A stretch of 64,000 bases of DNA, taken from NCBI GenBank assembly GCA_036346205.1, contig JARFJB010002009.1:7077501-7141500 (forward strand). Direction: 5' to 3'. Positions 44,811 through 55,091 of the stretch are shown here, piece after piece. The translations under genes were made by a program, and so were the position numbers. This stretch comes from Vesta saturnalis. Lineage: Eukaryota; Arthropoda; Insecta; Coleoptera; Lampyridae. Every line of letters starts with the position of its first letter. Position 1 is the stretch's first letter. The notes under the pieces are model-generated. The model did no database searches and had not been told where the DNA came from. It was given only the letters and a program-made list of their open reading frames with translations.

Positions 44811-47010
44811 GTGTGAAGATAGCCGGGTCTTTTTTGAATAATGTAAACTGTGTATAATTAGGCGCTGATTATATACCATTCTACGCCGTTCAGATTATAC
44901 TTTGGGAGATAAGTTCTCACCAAATTTCTATAAACACGGCTAACTTCACGGGGCCACTAACTTTTAGATAAATCATTATTTCCTTATTCAGTAACTAGGC
45001 ACTATTTTGCTCCGTTAAAATAAAATTTTGCGTCCTTATAGGAAAGAAGTTATTGTAAAATCACACTGACACGACTAACTTCGCGTAAATCAATTATTTT
45101 CTTATGCAGTAATTAGGCGCCGATTATGTGCCGTTTTGCGCCGCTAAAATAAAGTTTTGCACCACCGCCTCAGGAAATAAGTCATTTCAAAAATTACATT
45201 TACCAGATTAACTTCATAATCTTATGAATAAATTAATATCTGCCTGCACAATAATTATTATTTATTATTTGATGCTTTGCGCCCTTAAAATAAGGACTTA
45301 CGCCCTTCTAGGAAAGAAGTTATTGTAAAATTATATTAATTGGGCAACTCTACATCCATGAACTTCTGCATAAATAATTGTTTTTCTTATGTAGCAATTA
45401 GACGCCAATTACGCGCCATTCTGTGCCGTTAAAATAAAATTTTGCACCCTTGTAGGAAAGAAGTTATTGTAAAATCATATTGATCGGTTTACTTCACAGC
45501 TGTGAACTACCGCATAAATCATTTTTTTCTTACGCAGTAATTAGGGCCAAGTTATGCGCCGTTAAAATAAAATTTGGCGCCCTTGTAAGAAATAAGATAT
45601 TGCAAAAATTATATCGACGATATTAACTTCAGTCTTATGAATAAATTAATCTTTTCTAGCGCGATAATAAGGCACCAATTGTGCACCGTTTTGTGCCGTG
45701 AAAGTTAAATTTTGCCCCTCTTATGAACTTAATAGAAAAATAGCCTCTCTTTGCGCTTTAATTAGGTGTTAATTATGGAAGTTTGCGCAAGACAGTTAAT
45801 ATTACAAAAAATTTAGTATAGCCATAAAGGAAGAAAATGGGTTAAATATAATAAAATATAAATATATCCATAATGGAAAAAGTTGAGTTTTAATAATAAT
45901 AAAATTAAGGATAAGAAAAATACGCGTTAGGCAATTAAACAACACATTTAAATGAACCCTATAGGGCATAATAAAAAATTGATTTACGTAGAAATCCATG
46001 ACTAGGTGAAGTTAGCCGCCTGAATTTAATTTTTACAATAACTTCTCTCTTATAGGGGGCAAAATTTAACTTTAACAGGGCAAAATGTTTAGGGCTGTGA
46101 AGGCAGACTTGTCGATGTATTCAATTACTGCTTAAGAAAGAATTTATTTAGCAGAAGATATAGCGACAAAATTTAATTTTAACGGCATAAACAGCCTAAT
46201 TACAGCATAAGAAAAAAAGATTTATTTTGAAGTTCATGATTGTGAAGGGAACAGTGCCGATGCAATAACTTATCTCATATGGGGGGGCGGGGGGTTCGCA
46301 AAATTTTATTCTAGCTACGCAAAACGCCGCATAATTCGTGCATACAAAAAATTGGTTTATGCAGAAGTTCACGGCTGTATCAACGTAATTTCATAATATC
46401 TTCTATCCTATAAGGGCCCAAATTTTTATTTTAAAGGTACAAAACAACACATAATGGGTACCTAATTATTGAGCAAGAAAGACTAATTTTTTCATAAACT
46501 TCAATTTGAAAATTGAAGTTTTTCATAAATTTACACTTACATCATAACTCGATTAAATTTTGATAAATGTGTTTTTTGGCTGACAAATTTCATTGTTAGC
46601 TTTCGTCGTAGAGAGTGTTCTGATTTGTCATCTTTAAGGCAGTTTAACAATATTTAATTTTTAATGACCTCTAGTTATTCTTTACTAAAATTTAAAATTT
46701 AATTTTTATAGTTGGCTTTATACGTTTCTCAAACTGTTGTATTAATAGCAGGCTGATGTTTATGTTTTAACTTTTCAACTTTGACAAAATTGTTTACAAC
46801 ATCTTTAACAATTTTTACAATTATTACTACTGCCGAAGATAACTGTAAGTGTTATCGAAACGTTTAGATTGTATAATTTAAATACACCATTTAAAAACCC
46901 CAAAAAAGATAAGTATTTTATTATGAGTGTTAATGGTGAAAGTTTACATTTTCATAATTATGTATAAGTTTATATCACAGTATTCAAAAAAGACCCGGCT
47001 ACCTTCACAC
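44811..47010. mobile_element. FB2: complete foldback island of GCGCC-bearing tandem units
   Basis: The terminal inverted repeats are 29 bp with one mismatch (GTGTGAAGATAGCCGGGTCT at 44811; complement at 46982-47010). The left arm (about 44860-45740) carries tandem units spaced about 130-150 bp with boxes such as AATTAGGCGCCGATTATGTG and ATAAAATTTTGCG. The right arm (about 46020-46500) carries the same boxes inverted. A hammerhead-like repeat lies inside near the right end. It is 2.2 kb and non-coding. FB1 at 10606 is a related, less complete copy. Confidence 0.75.
46745..46968 (+). repeat. Hammerhead-like repeat, copy 4
   Basis: Core CTGCCGA at 46830-46836 (A6 changed to C), stem GATAAC 46838-46843 with GTTATC 46851-46856, then GAAAC and ACGT. 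Here the outer stem I is well formed: TACAA upstream (about 46816-46820) pairs with TTGTA downstream, and CTA pairs with TAG. The core change should abolish cleavage. Confidence 0.5.
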
Positions 47011-47359
47011 ACATTGAAAATAGTACTCTAAGTATAACGAATATTTATGTTTTCGAAAGTATCATCTTTTTCAAAGAAAACAGAATTATTCAAAACTATA
47101 AAAGCGATCTAATCTACAACATAATGCATAAAATATCTCATTAGAACAGTCAAATAAAAAAATTACTCGCAGCTTCATGCTGCAAGTATTGTTGAACATC
47201 GACGGAGTAATTTCAGACTATTTCAATAATTTTAGTACACTTTGTACTTTAAATAAAAAAAAATTGTTTAATTATAAATTAAGTATATAATTTCAAAAAC
47301 TTTAAATTAATCAATTATCCAGAAAATTAAACTGCACATCAAAACCTTTTGGAACAGAA
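47011..47359. other. Unassigned sequence
   Basis: AT-rich spacer between FB2 and the LINE-C relic; no gene seen. Confidence 0.4.
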
Positions 47360-47759
47360 AAGGACGTAAAAGAAGGAAGTGTAATAAACCCACTATTTAT
47401 GAACGAGATAGTGAGTAAATGTAGAAAAAGTGACCAGAATGGAAACGGGATATAATAGAATGGAAAGGATAATGATTAGTGAAAGTTATATGCTGATAGT
47501 TTGTTTGGAGAAAGTCCTGCAAAACAACGTATTAGAAGAGCTAAGAAGTAAACGGTATGACAATAAACACAGCTAAGACAAAAATAGTAGTAAGTAGTAC
47601 CAAAAGACCAATTCTATAGAATATATAGTAGAAAAGCAACTAAATCAGGTGTCAGGACATTAAATATTTAGGTACAATGGTGGATAGTAGTGGGAGGTTT
47701 AGCTTAGAAACTGATAATATAAAGATTGTAGCATAGCCAAGGTTATATTATTACTGCAA

Positions 47760-50700
47760 CATACGTGTTATCAGGTCGAATCTTAATGCTATTCACCTAC
47801 ACATTCAACAAGTGAAACCGGGCATCAGAAACACAAGTCTTCTCTGGAAGCACTGATTCGTCTGACCTGCAATTTCCCAGATACAACCTCCACTGTAACT
47901 TTCGCCTTAAAGGCGGAGTATGTGCGTATTGTTACGATATAAACTGGCAGTAAAACGAGTTAACAGATAAATTTGACTTTTGTTCGACTATCCAGCGGCT
48001 GGTATGGATTCGGTGTACTAAATGTTGCGCACAATAGGATAGTTTATCATGTATAAGTCTAAATAGGAGTTGAAACGACATAAAACCGGAAAAGGGCGCC
48101 AGAGTATTTGAAATATCACGACAAAATACTCAAATAACTCGCTTATCTAAACATAATCTTCGCAGACGGAACTGGGATCATCAGATCTCGCCAACCTGAA
48201 AGGATTAATAATATTGATGCGTTATTAAATTCACTTACGAGAGTTTACACTACATTTAAGATGTACGGTACTAACAAATAATTTATAATTTCGAAAATGA
48301 TTGGCAAATATTTGATAAAATCGTGGACACATGACAGTATACCAGGGCAACGTAGATTGTAAGAGGAAAACAACAAATTTGACGCGATTTGATTCAAACA
48401 TTCTGGGCCTCAATTTGTGAAATTCTACTGTTACATGTATTGCTCTCCCAATGATAATAACTTCCAAGATCTTTTTGATTACCTTAGTCTGAAAATAGAC
48501 TACCTCTTATCACAGTTTCCATCTTGCGATATTTCAATTTTGGAAGATTTTAATGCCCACAACTCCAACTGGCTTTAATTTTGATGTACCACTTATCCCG
48601 CAGGTCATAGTGCAGAAGCATTTGCTGTATCATGTGATCTCACACAAATGATTTCTGAACCAACAAGAATCCCTGACAACCCTAGCCGTACTCCACATCT
48701 CCTGGACCTATTCCTTACAACTAACCTACTTGCCTATAAAGCCAGAGTCCTTTCCCCACTTGGTCAATCTCACCACTGCCTAATCTAAATAACTTCCTTT
48801 GTACCCAATCCTACTGTTACTCGAAAAACAGATAGAACTATGTGATGTTTTAAATCAGCTAACTGGAGCGAACTGCGATATTTCTTTGCAACCTTCCCCT
48901 GGCATGAGTATTGCTTTAAACGAACGGCCCTCCTCTTCAAATATTGCTCTTTCAATAACTGAAGTTATCCTGATGGGTATGGAGTTATATATTCCAAAAA
49001 AATAATCGCGTAGATCATGTCCGTTCCCAATCATGGTTTAATAGGGCTTGCACTAATGTATTATCGCAAAAGCATAAACTCTATACCAAATGGAAATCAA
49101 ATAAATCTGTTGAGAATCACGCCGACTATATTGCCGCAAGGAATAGTTGTAAAAGCATCACCAAGACCAAAAAGATGTTTGAAGAACGTAAATGCAAAGA
49201 ATTAGTCTCATGTTCTTTGTGTAGTCGTAAATTTTGGTCATTAGCTAAAGTCATCAGTAAAAAACTTTGGTTCCTCTCCCGCCTCGTGACGGAGCTGTTG
49301 TAGCTGATCCTGCTGACAAAGCCAACGTCTTCGCCGATTACTTTGCATCAAATTCATGTCTCAATGATTCTGATAAATTGTGCCGTCGCACAAATCTACC
49401 CCATACGCTATGAAACCAATCCTCTTTCGATACAAGCTCATACTGTCAATTATCAATAAAATTGACTGAAACAAGGCGGATAGCCCTGACGGTATTCCAG
49501 CTACCCCGAGCTAGTACCTGTATTGTCCAAACTCTTTTCGATCTGCATGTCATCTGGAGTTTTCCTCATCGAGGAAGTTGGAAAATGTCCAACCTATTCC
49601 TAAAAAGGGCGATAAAACCGATCCCTCTAACTATCGACCAATAGCTATCACTTCCATTCTATCGAACACCAACTACTTTCGTTCTTCGAGTCCAAACTGC
49701 TAAACGATCACCAGTATGGGTTCAGACAGTGTCGTTCAACGGGTGATCTTTCATATGTCACTCCACTTTGGAATAACACATTAGAAAGGTCTGGTGAAAC
49801 ATTCGTAATAGCTTTAAATATTTCAAAGGCTTTTGACCAGGTTTGGCATAAGTGCCTAATTCCCAAGCTCATCTCGTTCGATTTATCCGATACGCTCATC
49901 AATTGGATCTCCATCTTTTTTGACAAAATACGTATATGCGTTGCCGTCGATGGCTTCTTTTTAGAAAGAAACTACTATCAACGCGGACGTACCCCAAGGA
50001 TCAGTGATAGTTCCCACACTTTCTGCTATACATATATGACCTCGTTTCATCTACAACTAACCCGATCCATTACTTTGCAGACGACAGCACTCTACATTGT
50101 AGTTCTCAGTTTTCCCACAACAATAAGTCTAGTCAGGGCGTTAAAGTGAAAATGGCAACCTCAATCTCTCTCAATAATCTACTCACGTTCAACGCCGACA
50201 AAACTCAGTGTTGGCTTGTATGTGCCAAGAAAGATCGATCATTTCCTGCTGTAAAAATGAATAGCTTAGATCTCAATCTTTCAAACTCTATTTCTATGTT
50301 AGGGGTGTCCGTATCATCGAACCTTTCATGGGTTGACCTTTTGTCAGGTAGCAAAACAGCTGCCCGTAAACAGGGCTTTCTACACAGATCTAAACAGTAC
50401 TTCACATCGAAACAACTCTTTGTATTGTATAAGGCTCAAATTCGATCTCATCTAGAATACAATTTCCACCTCTAGGTCAGTGCTAGTACAATGGTAAGTG
50501 TGCCTCCGAAATATACTCCTTAATATCTTCCACGCCATTTTCGATAGGAACACTCGGATTGCCCATTCACACCATAATTACGCACTCAACATTCCATCTT
50601 ATCACACAAAACGCGCGCAATCTACATTTTTCCACGCGGCGATCAAATTGTAGAATGCATTACCCAGTTCCTGTTTTCCTCGAAACTTTGATTTAAGCAA

Positions 50701-50830
50701 ATTTAAGGTAGCCATTCATAAACATTTCTCGGCAGCCTAACAATATCCCTAACCCCCTCCCAGTGTTCTTGAGTGCTTTAGCACGTTAGGCACATCTTGG
50801 CCTGTTCAGGAATACTATTAGTAAAAAAAA
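47760..50830 (+). mobile_element. LINE-D: jockey-like non-LTR retrotransposon inserted in LINE-C
   Basis: Plus-strand endonuclease then RT in broken frames, bounded by LINE-C sequence on both sides. The 3' end near 50820-50846 has two short A-runs (GTAAAAAAAATACC, GTAAAAAAAATGAGG). The exact 5' boundary and target duplication were not resolved. The jockey-like placement rests on the SPLGQSHHCLI and FADDS motifs. Confidence 0.75.
48400..50505 (+). pseudogene. LINE-D endonuclease and reverse transcriptase, broken
   Basis: Endonuclease: FPSCDISILEDFNAHNSNWL (about 48520-48575; GDFN has become EDFN), then DLTQMISEPTRIPDNPSRTP and SPLGQSHHCLI near 48750. RT: ANVFADYFASNS near 49320, IPKKGDKTDPSNYRPIAITS near 49600-49650, DVPQGSVIVPTL near 49988, and FADDS with FADD at 50074-50085. 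The thumb region is open at 50146-50475 (LLTFNADKTQCWLVC, SISMLGVSVSSNLSW, VLYKAQIRSHLEYN). Numerous stops and frameshifts elsewhere; nonfunctional. Confidence 0.78.
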
Positions 50831-51300
50831 TACCAGAGTAAAAAAAATGAGGTTCTGTACGAAAAGGAAGTATCTAAGGAAACAAAGATGTTATTATATT
50901 AAGTGTGTACTTACCAGTTTTCATAAATGAAAGCCAAGCATGGGTACTTACTAAAAAACACAAGAACACGATACAGGATGCTAAAATGAAATGTCTGAGA
51001 AGAATGGGACATAGAATTGATAAAATCAGGAACATAAAAATATGAAAACAACTAAAGATTGAAAGTGCCGTGAAGTACATCGAAAAGGTCCAATTGAGAA
51101 GGTGGTGACAGGTAACTAGATTATTGAGGAATTGACTGGAATAATAGACGGAGTTCTAGCAACAGGTCGGCAAGGGATCAGGCGACAATACATACCTATT
51201 CTAATTAAAAATATTGAAAAAGGTATCAAAAAGTCGGCCACTTGTGGCACAGAATTGCACCAAAGAGTAGAATTGAATAATTTTTTTAATTCAGAAGTAA

Positions 51301-51968
51301 TATATTCTGGTCTTTCAGCTCGCCAAATTGCAAACAAATTTAAAGTATTCCCCAAGTAAGAAATAGGCACTCAACAACCTTAACTCTGTAAAACCTCTAA
51401 TATTACATAAAGAAATGTGTGAATTAGAACATCCATTCAAGAAGATTGCTCAATGCACATGTAAAAAAATGTGGAATTGTTTCTACAATGTAAAATGTAG
51501 TTATTTAAAACCAAAGGAAAATTAAGGTCAGTACTATCAATGATTTCTCACAAACAAAAGCACAGTCGTACGTTCTGGTTAAAAGAACATAAAGTATGGG
51601 TTCCACATCTATGTGATTCAGTAATGTGGGGTAATGAGTATATGTCTCCGATGTGCGAGCAGAATCCATACAATCGCGAAGCTCTTCTTTCATTGCAGTC
51701 TGCCTTTCCGTAAATAAGATGCATATCCGTAAGTTCAGCTGATAAGTAAATTGAGTCGTTAAAATTAATTTATTAATTTAAACAAATTAACAAAATTCAA
51801 CACAAAATAACACATTCAATAAAATATTTATAAAAAATTGTTACTGAATGGCAATACATTCATTTCCATAACGACGCAAATTATACAGCGTCAAATAGTT
51901 GACATAAGCTATCTAGTGGGATAAAAAAGCGGTAAAAATATTTCGTTTTTTTCTTCGACTTAGAACCA
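51301..51968. other. Unassigned sequence left of the nuclease-type transposon
   Basis: Frames around 51540-51710 give HSRTFWLKEHKVWVPHLCD, which looks protein-like but which I cannot identify. The rest is AT-rich without features. Confidence 0.35.
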
Positions 51969-52016
51969 GATGAAACCTCACCCAAATCATTAGTTAGGTT
52001 ATTGTACAGGTTGTCC

Positions 52017-54434
52017 CAAATTCGAGGGCAAGCATGGGGATCTCGCTTATTATAAGAGATAGGATATAGGTTTGAATTCGGCACTTTTGCTAAATTCGAT
52101 GCCGAGTAATAATCTGAAAAGAAATTTGAGCTAACTCGAATGGATTTGGTTTTATGCTCAAAAAACTAAAAAATGCGATTTTCGTTTTTCGCGTTTGGCC
52201 ACCTTATTATTAGGAATTTTCAAAATTCGATTAAACATTATTAAGGCACCTTTTTACGCACAATACTAATACGGTATTAAAAATATTATGCGACGTTTTG
52301 TTTATTCTGAACCATCATCAGGTTTATTTTTTCTTATCGGGGTTAAGACATATTTTTATGGCGTTGGATGGAAAATGTTATGCTGATTTTAGCAATATAT
52401 AACACTTTATGGTTTGATCGACTGCGAACTAAAATAATGAGAAAAATACGAAGAACAAGATTCCGCCTTCTTGGATCCAGCAAGGAATAATTACAGTAGT
52501 TCTACTTATTTCATTTGTTAAACTCGTTAGAACATCCAAAAAAATATAAAAACATTTAAACAATTTAAAAAAACATTAACAAACAACTCAAACAAGTATG
52601 TCTATGTAACACGGTCATAATACCGACAACGCAAATTTATCGATAGGTAACAACAAACTAATTACACAGACAAACAAACAAAAATGATTATAATAAATGT
52701 TCGAACAAGTTTCCTCCTTCTTGAATACAGTAACGAATTCTTCTACAATTGTTTACGCTTCTTTGAATGGTTCGCCTGGAAATTTGACGAAGTTCATTAA
52801 CAACCCTATTCTGGAGTTCTTCTATATTTTGCGGTGGCGTCTTATAAATCATATTTTTTAAATAGCCCCAGAGGAAGTAATCTAAAGGGGTTAAATCTGG
52901 ACTTCTTGCTGGCCACCTAAGTGGTCCCCTATTTCCCATCCAATTATCAGGAAATTCGCCGCTATGATATTCACTTATTATCGCAGCATTATGAGGAGGA
53001 GCTCTGTCCATTTGCCACCAGAGAGTCCATCTTTCGTTTAGCGGAACATCATCCAAAAGGTCTGATATTTCGTTTGTTAGAAATGCGAGGCAGCGTTGAG
53101 ACGTTAGGATACCTTCGTAAATAATTGGCCCAATGAGCCTATCCTTCCAGATTCCAACCCACACATTAAAGGACCGGTGGCCTTGTCCTCGCATTTGCCT
53201 GTTAATTCGTGGATTTTCAACGGACCAGTAGTGCTCGTTATTACGATTAAACATTCCATTAGTGGAAAAATTCACTCAACCGTCCAAATTATTTGATTGA
53301 GAAAGTTGCGATTTTCCAGCATTTTGGTATTAAGTTGGTTACAAAAATCCAACCGTCTCATATCGTCCCCAGGCCGAAGAGTTTGACTAACGTGTAACTT
53401 AAATGGTTTATAACGGTGTTGCTTTAGCACTCGCCAAACTGTCGTTTTTGGCACTTCAATAGTTTGCTCTATTTCTCTGGTAGATGTTGAAGGATTTTCT
53501 TGAACCTAAGATGGATAACATAAAGTCATAACTCTCCAAAAAAATGTCTGCTGAAATTAGCAGTGAAGTGAGTGGAAATTCTTATAATTAGTATAATACT
53601 AACAAATAGTACCTGATGTAATATTTCTTCTTCGGCATCTCTGTCTAGTCTGCTACCATATGCATTTCGAGGTTTCTGAAAACATCCAAATTCTCGCAAA
53701 TTTTGGTCTAATTTTAAAAAATATCTCTGGATTGGTTGCTGCCTCTCCGGATATTCCTCTAAATATCTTTGTTCTGCTCTGACACTATTTCTATTGCAGC
53801 TATAAAATATCCTTATCATGTCTCGTTTTTCTGAATTTGAAAACATTCTGAAGAAACTTGCAAATTTTAAAGCACTAACACGAAGGGATCTTGCAGTTAT
53901 TACCCTTTTTACAATTAGAAAATGACATGACAAAAGCCATCTCCTGAGTTTTGTTTGATTCATGGGTATCGTGATAATTTAATATTTAGTTTTTAATTTA
54001 AGAGTATTTCAGTTTGAAGTCGATCAAACTATGAAGTGTTATATATTGCTACAATCAGCATAACATTCTCCATCCAACGCCATAAAAATATGTCTTAACC
54101 CCGATAAGAAAAAATAAACCTGATGATGGTTCAGAATAAACAAAACGTCGCATAATATTTTTAATACCGTATTAGTATTGTGCGTAAAAAGTTGCCTTAA
54201 TAATGTTTAATCGAATTTTGAAAATTCCTAAAAATAAGGTGGCCAAACGCGAAAAACGAAAATCGAAATTTTTAGTTTTTTGAGCATAAAACCAAATCCA
54301 TTCGAGTTAGCTCAAATTTATTTTCAGATTATTACTCGGCATCGAATTTAGCAAAAGTGCCGAATTTAAACCTATATCCTATCTCTTACAATAAGCGAGA
54401 TTCCCATGCTTGCCCCCGAATTTGGGACAGCCTG
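52017..54434 (-). mobile_element. Mariner B: near-identical inverted copy of mariner A, inside the left TIR of the large transposon
   Basis: TA at 52015-52016 and 54435-54436; tips match those of mariner A. The flanks ATTAGTTAGGTTATTG and CATACGAAATGGGCAATTAC join to restore exactly the sequence of the right-hand terminal repeat near 61172. Long TIRs and the transposase intron are conserved with mariner A. Confidence 0.93.
52688..53846 (-). pseudogene. Mariner B transposase, two exons, broken
   Basis: ATG at 53846 (MFSNSEKRDMIRIFYSCN). Exon 1 runs to 53613, a 107-bp GT-AG intron spans 53506-53612, and exon 2 starts at 53505. The first catalytic Asp is lost (IIWTVE instead of IIWTDE), with a frameshift just after. 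The rest, 52688-53275, is open and intact: LWWQMDRAPPHNAAIISEYH has the second Asp, RWPARSPDLTPLDYFLWGYL the third with 36 residues between, and the C-terminus is GGNLFEHLL. Its defects are at different places from those of mariner A, so the two copies decayed independently. Confidence 0.88.
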
Positions 54435-54436
54435 TA

Positions 54437-54840
54437 CATACGAAATGGGCAATTACGACTTTTTTTAGTGGTACCGAGTTTTTTAAAATCGAAAAAAATG
54501 GCAAAATTGCGGAAATAAAAAAAAAATACTTTTTATCATTTACCCTCTAATAACTACGAAACTATTCACCATATCCGAATGATCTTTTTTTTACTTGAAG
54601 AGCATGCATAAGCGATGACAACCGAGGCAATATGATTTTCATATTTTTTATATTCCATTTTTTTCAAGACCTCAAATATGAAAATTGGATTTTTTGTGTT
54701 GAAATTTTCAGTAAGCGAGAAACTTTTTTATTTGGAAAATTTTTATACTATATGCTGCCAAAAAAATGATATGAGGAAGTTTTCAAAAAAAAACCGCAGC
54801 CTTTTATCTATAATAGTTTTTGAAATATGATTATTTGAAT
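54437..54840. repeat. Inner part of the left terminal inverted repeat
   Basis: Mirrors 60766-61172 with scattered mismatches and one small indel near 54770. It includes AAGACCTCAAATATGAAAAT and its complement near 60930. It stops at ATATGATTATTTGAA, about 250 bases before the gene's ATG. Confidence 0.88.
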
Positions 54841-55091
54841 AGTAACTTGGCAGCCTGGACGCTCGACTTTGCTCATTGCGGGCCGTCTAAGTGGACGAGC
54901 GCGGTTAATATAAACATTCCGACGATAACGTAAACAAACTGAAAAAGTGCATTTAGAAGACGATCATAAGAACTGTTTTTATTGTGCTTTGTACTGTGTT
55001 AGGTTGAATACGTGAACTTTTTTAATAAAAGTGTTTTTCTGTTCGGTGAATTTGGTTAAAAAACATCGTTTTTAATTAACCTATCAAAAGA

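Larger units (their letters stand above)
47360..51300 (+). pseudogene. LINE-C: LINE reverse transcriptase relic split by LINE-D
   Basis: The left part (about 47360-47755) translates in broken frames to KEGSVINPLFMNEIVSKC (RT domain B) and KYLGTMVDSSGRFSLETDN-like sequence. The right part (about 50835-51120) continues with YKVCTLPVFINESQAWVLTK, KCLRRMGHRIDKIR and ESAVKYIEKVQLRRW, the thumb and C-terminal end. The 51132-51359 frame (IRRQYIPILIKNIEKGIKKS) may be its tail. The jockey-like LINE-D occupies the middle. Heavily decayed. Confidence 0.65.

Noticed and set aside
51132..51693. Independent small genes at 51132-51359 and 51505-51693
   Set aside because: The first is probably the tail of LINE-C and the second has no recognisable protein content in its frame; evidence is too weak to call a gene.
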